From NCBI GenBank assembly GCA_041749535.1, contig JBGTBE010000087.1, positions 1 to 64,000 on the forward strand: DNA of 64,000 nt, written 5' to 3'. Position numbers and translations under genes: made by a program. The stretch is from JBBQZU01 sp041749535. GTDB taxonomy: Bacteria; Bacteroidota; Bacteroidia; Flavobacteriales_D; Cryomorphaceae. Numbering within the stretch: position 1 is the first letter of the stretch; each line of letters starts with the position of its first letter. This document shows, in pieces, positions 58,560 to 64,000 of this stretch. Below the pieces are notes generated by a model. That model saw nothing but the letters and a program-made list of their open reading frames with translations, made no database searches and was not told where the DNA came from.

Positions 58560-59807
58560 ATGGCCGGAAGTGAAGTGTACGATGTAGCCATTATTGGCGG
58601 TGGAATTGTGGGTGCTGCTACTTTTTACAAAATGCAAACCCGCTGGCCGGAGTTGCGCATGATTCTGGTTGAGAAGGAGAATATGCTGGCCAACCACCAA
58701 ACCGGCAACAACAGCGGGGTGATTCACGCAGGCCTCTACTACAAACCTGGCAGCCTGAAAGCTGTGAATTGTGTAAACGGAAGAAAGGAGCTGGTTGCTT
58801 TTGCCAAAAAATACGGCGTTGACCACGATGTGTGCGGTAAAATAGTGGTGGCCGTGGATAAATCTGAACTGCCCATGCTCGAGAAGATTTACCACATAGG
58901 GATAGAAAATGGAATAGAAGGCATAGAACGCATTGACGCAGCCGGTATTAAGGCCCATGAGCCCTACTGCGAAGGCATAGCCGGAATATGGGTTCCGGTA
59001 ACGGGAATCATTGATTACAGGCAGGCCACCCAAAGGATGGTGGAACTCGGCCTTGCTGCAAATCCGCAAAGCCGACTCGCCCTGGGTGAAGAAGTAGTCT
59101 CAATAACCCCTCAAGGCAATTTGAAATCTATAAAAACCAGCAAGGCAACCTACACCTCCCGGTACCAGGTATTTTGTGCCGGACTGCAGGCTGACAGGCT
59201 GGCCCGCAAGGATGGCGTGAAGTTGAAAGAGAAAGTGGTTGGGTTTAGGGGCGATTACTACGAGCTTACCGAACAGGGCAAGCACAAAATTAAAAACCTG
59301 ATTTACCCCGTTCCCAATCCCGACTTTCCTTTTCTGGGGGTGCACTTTACGCGCATGACCAATGGCGATATTGAATGCGGCCCCAATGCGGTATTTACAT
59401 TCAAGCGGGAAGGGTATGGTAAGACGGACTTCAGCTTGCGCGACTCGATCGACGCACTGACTTATGGTGGTACCTGGAAGCTCTTTTTCAGGAATATGAA
59501 GTTTGGAATTGACGAGTACCGCCGTGCTTTCTCGAAAAAATTGTTTCTGAAAACCCTGCAACGGCTTGTGCCTTCACTTACCATGGACGACATAAAACCC
59601 GGCAGGGCAGGGGTGCGCGCCATGCTGCTGCGCAGCGATGGCGATACCCGCGACGATTTTCGTATTGAATACAAAGGAACCAGCATTCATGTACTCAACG
59701 CCCCTTCACCGGCTGCTACCGCTTCACTGGCCATTGGCGGACAGATTGCCGATATGGCACAGCAGCAGTTTGGGTTGAAGGTAGAAGTGGCAAGCACAGC
59801 AGGTTAA
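58560..59807 (+). CDS. lhgO: L-2-hydroxyglutarate oxidase
   Basis: A 415-residue FAD enzyme of the DAO superfamily that oxidises L-2-hydroxyglutarate to 2-oxoglutarate, often feeding the quinone pool. DVAIIGGGIVGAATFYKMQT is the N-terminal FAD dinucleotide motif. TGNNSGVIHAGLYYKPGSLK near residue 50 is diagnostic of LhgO, GIWVPVTGIIDYRQATQRM lines the substrate pocket, and IYPVPNPDFPFLGVHFTRM near residue 248 precedes ECGPNAVFTFKREGY. NAPSPAATASLAIGGQIADM at the C-terminus binds FAD. It stands alone; housekeeping metabolite repair is its likely role. Confidence 0.95.
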   Translation: MAGSEVYDVAIIGGGIVGAATFYKMQTRWPELRMILVEKENMLANHQTGNNSGVIHAGLYYKPGSLKAVNCVNGRKELVAFAKKYGVDHDVCGKIVVAVDKSELPMLEKIYHIGIENGIEGIERIDAAGIKAHEPYCEGIAGIWVPVTGIIDYRQATQRMVELGLAANPQSRLALGEEVVSITPQGNLKSIKTSKATYTSRYQVFCAGLQADRLARKDGVKLKEKVVGFRGDYYELTEQGKHKIKNLIYPVPNPDFPFLGVHFTRMTNGDIECGPNAVFTFKREGYGKTDFSLRDSIDALTYGGTWKLFFRNMKFGIDEYRRAFSKKLFLKTLQRLVPSLTMDDIKPGRAGVRAMLLRSDGDTRDDFRIEYKGTSIHVLNAPSPAATASLAIGGQIADMAQQQFGLKVEVASTAG

Positions 59808-60119
59808 TGGCTTTTTATTATTTCAGGAAATCACCGCAGTCAACTACCAATCGCGCAACTTTGGGTGGGCCTGACCCGAGTAGATTTGAGTATAATTACG
59901 GCAAACCTTTATTCTACACATGGACTGCTCAATCTGCAAGTACTAAGCGATGCCATGGCTAAGCTTGAATCATCCGAATACAATCAGATGGGTCAGTTTG
60001 TGTATTTTAGTACCCAATCTTCCGGGTTGGATATTTCAACCTTACTTAAAAGCTGGATTGTACAAACGCCACATAAAAACTTGGGACGGAGAAGTACCAG
60101 CCCTTAAAATCGTGAAGCA
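59808..60119. other. 312-base gap with a weak reading frame
   Basis: Holds an 80-codon open frame from a GTG at 59865 to 60107 (LNLQVLSDAMAKLESSEYNQ in its middle) with no recognisable family, no ATG near its start and no ribosome site. It is more likely non-coding or a decayed gene. The 3' end carries the first 23-bp direct repeat (60101-60123). Confidence 0.4.
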
Positions 60120-60123
60120 ATGA
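60101..60123 (+). repeat. direct repeat, copy 1
   Basis: 23 bases beginning CCCTTAAAATCG and ending AAGCAATGA, identical to 61062-61084. This copy includes the start codon of the gene at 60120. A looser match (agtaccag versus agtacaaa) continues a few bases upstream. Confidence 0.8.
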
Positions 60124-60890
60124 GTGTTTTCCTAAAATTATTCTGTGCATCGCTTCAACGCGGTTCATTTTTGGTGTTTGTATTGTTATTCTCAGCGCTC
60201 TTGCTTTATCAGCCCGTTACAGCTCAACCCGACCCCTGCGAGTGGAAGTTTTATCTTGCGTTTGAAGATGCTACCGGAGCGAGAGATACTCTATGGCTGA
60301 TCTGGCATCCTGAAAATACTCCCGTTGATGATGATCCGGCATTTGGTGAAATTTCTTTACCCGTTTCAGTAATTGACACAGGTCAGTTTGTCCTTTGGTT
60401 CGATGGAAATTTTCTAAAATCCGGCAGAAGAATTTATGCACCAGCATATTGTTGGGCTGGCATAGCAATTCATGCTTCTAACTATGAATTGCCAATAACA
60501 GTAAGTTGGGACACCACTTTTTTTCAATCGCCGTCGCTTACCGCGCCTGAGTGTGTGGGCATAGGCTGGAATACCTATGGTGCAGGGGTTACCAATGGGC
60601 AACTCGGAAACGAATATATTTATGACTATGGCTATGGCTTGCCAAGTCCGCCATTTCCCTGGTATGGTGTTATCATGTTTCTCACAAGCATAGAGCTTGT
60701 TGAAGTACCCATGTGGCCCTGGTTTAACAATTTCCCGCTGGGTTTTGACCTGAAGTGCGGCGATCCCAATGAAACCCCCTGGAGCACACGCAACCTGCGC
60801 GGAGTACCTGAGCTATCAGTATTTCCCAACCCGGCCTCAAATGATCTACAGGTGCAGGCAGCTGCCCCCTGGCACCATGCTGTAGTATAA
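60120..60890 (+). CDS. exported T9SS-type protein with prematurely ended sorting domain
   Basis: 256 residues to the TAA at 60888-60890. A signal peptide runs to PVTAQP (about residue 36). The mature part is beta-rich with several Trp and Cys residues (DPCEWKFYLAFEDATG, YAPAYCWAGIAIHASN) and matches no family I know. At about residue 231 the T9SS type A sorting domain begins (ELSVFPNPASNDLQVQAAAP) but stops after HHAVV, about 25 residues in. The same frame continues after the TAA for 50 codons with the remainder of the domain. Without it, export and surface attachment through T9SS should fail. The loss is probably a recent nonsense change or a sequencing error. Confidence 0.72.
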   Translation: MSVFLKLFCASLQRGSFLVFVLLFSALLLYQPVTAQPDPCEWKFYLAFEDATGARDTLWLIWHPENTPVDDDPAFGEISLPVSVIDTGQFVLWFDGNFLKSGRRIYAPAYCWAGIAIHASNYELPITVSWDTTFFQSPSLTAPECVGIGWNTYGAGVTNGQLGNEYIYDYGYGLPSPPFPWYGVIMFLTSIELVEVPMWPWFNNFPLGFDLKCGDPNETPWSTRNLRGVPELSVFPNPASNDLQVQAAAPWHHAVV

Positions 60891-61043
60891 AGCGCGCAAG
60901 GAATACCGGTGTTACAGACATATTTTACCGAAGATTCCGGGCGTATAGGCATACGCGGCCTCGCGCCGGGTGTATATCTCGTGGTGCTATTCGATGCAGA
61001 TGGCAGTGCCGCAGGACGGGCCAGGTTTGTAAAAAATGACTGA
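60891..61043 (+). pseudogene. severed C-terminal half of the T9SS sorting domain
   Basis: In-frame continuation of the gene at 60120 after a single ochre codon. It reads SAQGIPVLQTYF, then GIRGLAPGVYLVVLFDADG, then ARFVKND and a TGA at 61041. This is the classic second half of a type A sorting domain (S-x-G-x-x-V, L-A-P-G-V-Y-L-V, x-R-F-V-K). Family members usually have Tyr exactly where the TAA stands, so a TAC/TAT to TAA change accounts for it. Confidence 0.8.
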
Positions 61044-61061
61044 GCGTGAGCGCAGTACAAA

Positions 61062-61084
61062 CCCTTAAAATCGTGAAGCAATGA
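61062..61084 (+). repeat. direct repeat, copy 2
   Basis: Identical over 23 bases to 60101-60123, including an ATG at the equivalent place (61081). Only a 12-codon frame follows here, so this copy may mark the former start of a lost tandem gene. Confidence 0.8.
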
Positions 61085-61190
61085 TAACAATCGTTCAAAT
61101 CTTCCAGGCCGTTGCTTGAAAGATTTTTATAATTCATACGGGTCTTTTTCTTTTGGGGACTTTTCGTTTATCCGAAAGTGTAGAAATCCA

Positions 61191-61340
61191 TTAATGTTTG
61201 TTAGCTGACCTTAGGCCCTCCAAAAGGCTGAAATAATTGTCTTTTGAGTCAATTTTAAACTTGCTGCTTTCATAACTGTTTATGAATTCGTTCCAATGGG
61301 CATTCAATCCCGGGATGTATGACTTTTTGCGGGACGCCAT
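61191..61340 (-). CDS. small hypothetical protein (49 residues), uncertain
   Basis: ATG at 61340 to TAA at 61191. It begins MASRKKSYIPGLNAHWNEFI and ends SLLEGLRSANKH. It is balanced in composition (basic N-terminus, amphipathic middle, aromatic residues), unlike most chance frames, but has no recognised family. The frame is closed upstream by a TAG five codons before the ATG. It may be a real microprotein or the tail of a lost gene. Confidence 0.25.
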   Translation of the reverse strand: MASRKKSYIPGLNAHWNEFINSYESSKFKIDSKDNYFSLLEGLRSANKH

Positions 61341-61491
61341 GCCACTTATTCGCTAAGCGTACGTCAGATAAGTGCTTCGGGCATTGTGTTGCAAGAAGTA
61401 GACAGTAAATACCCTCTGCGGAAAATATTTACCTTGCTCGGTGTAACTGTGAGATTTTAACTTAATTTCATTTCAAAATTCGTAGGTCCTG

Positions 61492-64000
61492 ATGCTGCGT
61501 TGTCTATCTAAAATTCTTTTCGCCTTCACTTTTCTGCTTGCAGGCTGGAATACGATCTCCGGACAGGCATGTGTGGATGTTGCCATTCCCTCCCTACCTT
61601 TTGCTGAAAGCGGAAGCACCTGTGGTTTTGGAAATGACCAGGATGCCAATAACCCCTGTTTTGCATGGTTTCTGGGTGGTGAGGACATTGTTTTTTCCTT
61701 CACTACTGCAAGTGATGAATGCCTTCAAATCGACCTGAGCGGTTATACCATGGGGTCTGCTGGAATCATTCTTACAAGCAGTTGTCCTGATGATATGACA
61801 GGCACTTGTGTAGGACAGATGTTCAGTGGCTGGGCTTCCACTTCGCTTTCCCTTCTTATCAGTCCCCAGCCAAATACCACATATTACCTCACCATCAGTA
61901 CGGATGGATGGACCGCCATGTGTACCGATTACGACCTATCCATCACCACAGCCTGCCCGCCTTCTACCATTTCCGACTGCCTCGGAGCGGTGCCCGTTTG
62001 CGATGATTATTTCTATCAGGAGTTTGGTCCTGTGGATGGTGGAAATTACGTTGATATCATTCAGGCAAACGGTTGTCTGGTAACCACGGTCATCAACGAG
62101 CAATGGTACACCTTCGAAGTGCAAGCCGATGGCTTTTTAAGTTTCACGCTTACTCCGTTGGGAGCAGATGATTACGATTGGGTGCTTTTTGATATGACAA
62201 ACATTACCTGCGATGAGATTTCCACAGATCCATCAGCAATTGTGAGCTGCAATACCTACGGCCTGATAGGCGTAAATGGGCCTACAGGTATATCTACATC
62301 GCAAGGTGGCACAGGAAATGCCAACGGGCCTGGTGATCTCGCAGGACCACCATTTAATGCAGATTTGCAAGTATTTGCAGGTGAAACATACGCGTTGATG
62401 GTATCAAACTGGACAGGTACCACCAACGGATTTGAACTGGATTTGGGAGAATCAACCGCCCAGTTTTATGACGATGTGCTCCCCGAAGTAGAAGAAGTGT
62501 ACGCAGATTGTAGTGGTGTGCACGTCCTTTTTTCAGAATACATGGATTGCCCTACGGCCATTCCGGCCAACTTCAACATCACCGGACCCGGCGGTACCTA
62601 CACTGCTGTGGATGTACAATCCAGCTGCGATGCCGGGGCGGGCTTCGGCCAGCATTTTCTGGTTTTGTTCGACCCACCTTTTCCTGCCGAAGGTGGTGAC
62701 TTTACCCTTGTTTTCGAAGCCAATGGCCTCGCTGACCTTTGCGGTAATTTTCTCGCTCCCGTAGATGTAGAGTTACCTGTGCCAGGTGGGATTTCACTTT
62801 CCATTTTTTCCTTTCCTGCGGCGTGCGGCAACAGCGATGGAGGCCTTGAAGTAACCGTGGAACAAGGTGGTGCAGCCCCTTACCAATACGCGCTCAACGG
62901 TGGGAACATGCAAAATTCGCCCACTTTCAATAATTTACCTGTAGGTAATTACACCATATCGGTAGTCGATGCTGGTGGTTGCACAGCTGAAATAGATGGT
63001 GAGGTGGTGGCTGAGGGCGTTGATTTTACCGCGGGAGAAGACGGCTATACCTGCGACTTTACGTATCAGACATCCGCAACGATGCCGGCAGGATATACCG
63101 GCACGTGGACCGCACCGGCCAGCATAAGCATTGCAAATGCCAACACCCCAAATGCAACATTTACTGCATCCGTAGCCGGCATACACACCCTTACATGGAC
63201 TGTAACCAATAATATAAATTGTACCATTAGCGATATCATGCAAGTGCGTTTCAGCAATCTAGGCGTAGATGAAATATCGTATTCCATGCTCAGCTGCGAT
63301 GGAGATTGTGATGCATCGGCTACCGCAATTGGCAACGGCGCGGCAGTGGCTTCAGATATTTCGTACACCTGGTCGGAAGGCAGCAGCAGCGACCTGAATC
63401 CCAATACTGTGGATGGACTTTGTGCCGGATTGCACTCGGTGACCCTCTCTAATAGCGATGGGTGTACTTTCGATTTCCTTTTTATGATCTCTGCCCCCGA
63501 TCCTTTAACAATTGAGAGTGTAAGTGTAATTCCTGAAACCTGCCCAACATACTGTGATGCTTCCATTGGTGTGGAGAGCAGCAGCGCTGCTGAATACAGT
63601 TTCGATGGGGGTATGACCTATGGACCTGCCTCCCAGATGGGCGAGAGATGCCCTGGAATGCATCTCATTTCAGTAAAAGACCAACACGGTTGCACAGCAG
63701 ATACTTCTCTTATAATATACCCCGCCACAGGTCCTACAGCTGCTTTCAATCCAGAAGTGGGTAGGGCAACCCTCGATGTACCCACCTTTATTTTTCACAA
63801 CAACAGCCAGGATTATGTGAACAGTGTTTGGTATTTCAATTATCCGGAAACCATCGAAACATCTACCGCTGACGAACCGAAATACACCTACCCCAATCCT
63901 GAAATTGGTGAATACCAGGTTATGCTTTTTGTCCGCGACGAATTGCAATGTATTGACTCGGCAATGCACATAGTGAGCATTTATGAAGAGGAGTTGTGCT
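61492..64000 (+). CDS. large T9SS-secreted adhesin-like protein, 3' end beyond the window
   Basis: Open from the ATG at 61492 to the window edge: 836 codons, no stop. A signal peptide ends near GWNTISGQA (about residue 24). Cys-rich beta domains fill residues 25-430 (STCGFGNDQDANNPCF, NGCLVTTVINEQWYTFEVQA). An SprB-like repeat at about 443-500 reads ACGNSDGGLEVTVEQGGAAP, then NLPVGNYTISVVDAGGCTAE, and looser copies follow at about 590-750. A PKD-like domain lies at about 756-836 (FNPEVGRATLDVPTFIFHNN). This layout is typical of gliding-motility or surface proteins ending in a type B sorting domain, which would lie outside the window. Confidence 0.85.
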   Translation, partial: MLRCLSKILFAFTFLLAGWNTISGQACVDVAIPSLPFAESGSTCGFGNDQDANNPCFAWFLGGEDIVFSFTTASDECLQIDLSGYTMGSAGIILTSSCPDDMTGTCVGQMFSGWASTSLSLLISPQPNTTYYLTISTDGWTAMCTDYDLSITTACPPSTISDCLGAVPVCDDYFYQEFGPVDGGNYVDIIQANGCLVTTVINEQWYTFEVQADGFLSFTLTPLGADDYDWVLFDMTNITCDEISTDPSAIVSCNTYGLIGVNGPTGISTSQGGTGNANGPGDLAGPPFNADLQVFAGETYALMVSNWTGTTNGFELDLGESTAQFYDDVLPEVEEVYADCSGVHVLFSEYMDCPTAIPANFNITGPGGTYTAVDVQSSCDAGAGFGQHFLVLFDPPFPAEGGDFTLVFEANGLADLCGNFLAPVDVELPVPGGISLSIFSFPAACGNSDGGLEVTVEQGGAAPYQYALNGGNMQNSPTFNNLPVGNYTISVVDAGGCTAEIDGEVVAEGVDFTAGEDGYTCDFTYQTSATMPAGYTGTWTAPASISIANANTPNATFTASVAGIHTLTWTVTNNINCTISDIMQVRFSNLGVDEISYSMLSCDGDCDASATAIGNGAAVASDISYTWSEGSSSDLNPNTVDGLCAGLHSVTLSNSDGCTFDFLFMISAPDPLTIESVSVIPETCPTYCDASIGVESSSAAEYSFDGGMTYGPASQMGERCPGMHLISVKDQHGCTADTSLIIYPATGPTAAFNPEVGRATLDVPTFIFHNNSQDYVNSVWYFNYPETIETSTADEPKYTYPNPEIGEYQVMLFVRDELQCIDSAMHIVSIYEEELC

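Larger units (their letters stand above)
61044..61491. other. 448-base gap with second direct repeat and a short minus-strand frame
   Basis: Contains direct repeat copy 2 (61062-61084) followed by a 12-codon stub (MITIVQIFQAVA). It also contains the small minus-strand frame 61191-61340 listed separately. I see no terminator, tRNA or clear -7 box in front of the gene at 61492. Confidence 0.4.

Overview
The window looks like chromosomal DNA of a Bacteroidota bacterium, probably Flavobacteriales or a close relative; I cannot name a species. The evidence is type IX secretion (T9SS) style exported proteins, a PorV/PorQ-family outer-membrane protein, TAnnTTTG promoter boxes, A-rich rather than GGAGG-like ribosome sites, DUF3127 and DUF5684 proteins, Kdo and heptose (lipopolysaccharide) genes, and a reversed-order FadB. 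Genes are densely packed and mostly housekeeping. I see no phage, insertion sequence, CRISPR array or rRNA.

Layout. 0-2.4 kb: ahcY with a strong terminator, then a divergent pair of small genes (Rieske-like lipoprotein / short basic protein). 2.6-11.9 kb: a same-strand block of TonB-dependent receptor, 1444-residue exported protein and PorV-like barrel. 11.9-13.4 kb: greA, a HIT-family hydrolase and ruvC (TTG start). 13.4-16.6 kb: three tightly linked membrane genes (LPTM-type protein, family 2 glycosyltransferase, lone OppC-like permease). 16.6-19.3 kb: fatty-acid transporter, DUF3127 protein and flavin reductase. 19.4 kb: tRNA-Leu(UAG) with promoter and terminator. 19.6-23.9 kb: serine hydrolase, TspO-like protein, Kdo transferase and a putative outer-membrane protein. 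23.9-30.3 kb: a six-gene nucleotide-sugar operon with every junction overlapping, predicted to supply UDP-xylose and a UDP-2,3-diacetamido glucuronate type sugar. 30.3-33.0 kb: fabD, Bax inhibitor-1 family protein, folE and a pyruvoyl-tetrahydropterin-synthase-like gene. 33.1-39.6 kb: hldD, queA, a MerR regulator, an M23 peptidase, alaS and a DUF5684 protein. 39.9-46.5 kb: two OmpA-type proteins, threonine aldolase, O-methyltransferase, M16 peptidase and an Xre/RES toxin-antitoxin pair. 46.6-53.1 kb: a MarR-headed beta-oxidation operon (fadB, thiolase, acyl-CoA dehydrogenase) interrupted by a four-helix-bundle gene bordered by short inverted repeats. 53.4-59.8 kb: a family 39-like glycosyltransferase, a 23-bp tandem palindromic repeat, proline dehydrogenase, aroB, aroA and lhgO. 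59.8-64 kb: exported T9SS-type genes, one with its sorting domain cut by an in-frame TAA, the last running off the window end.

Most interesting points: (1) the sorting domain of the 60.1 kb gene is split by a single ochre codon where a Tyr codon is expected, and the gene is bordered by 23-bp direct repeats; (2) the four-helix-bundle gene looks like an inserted cassette inside the beta-oxidation operon; (3) the receptor / giant exoprotein / PorV-paralogue block may be a dedicated export or surface-assembly module; (4) a DUF3127 protein ends in an SSB-like acidic tip; (5) the pterin synthase has the Cys-x5-HGH spacing of pyruvoyl-tetrahydropterin synthases rather than that of QueD. I did not find an unmistakable new defence or mobile system.
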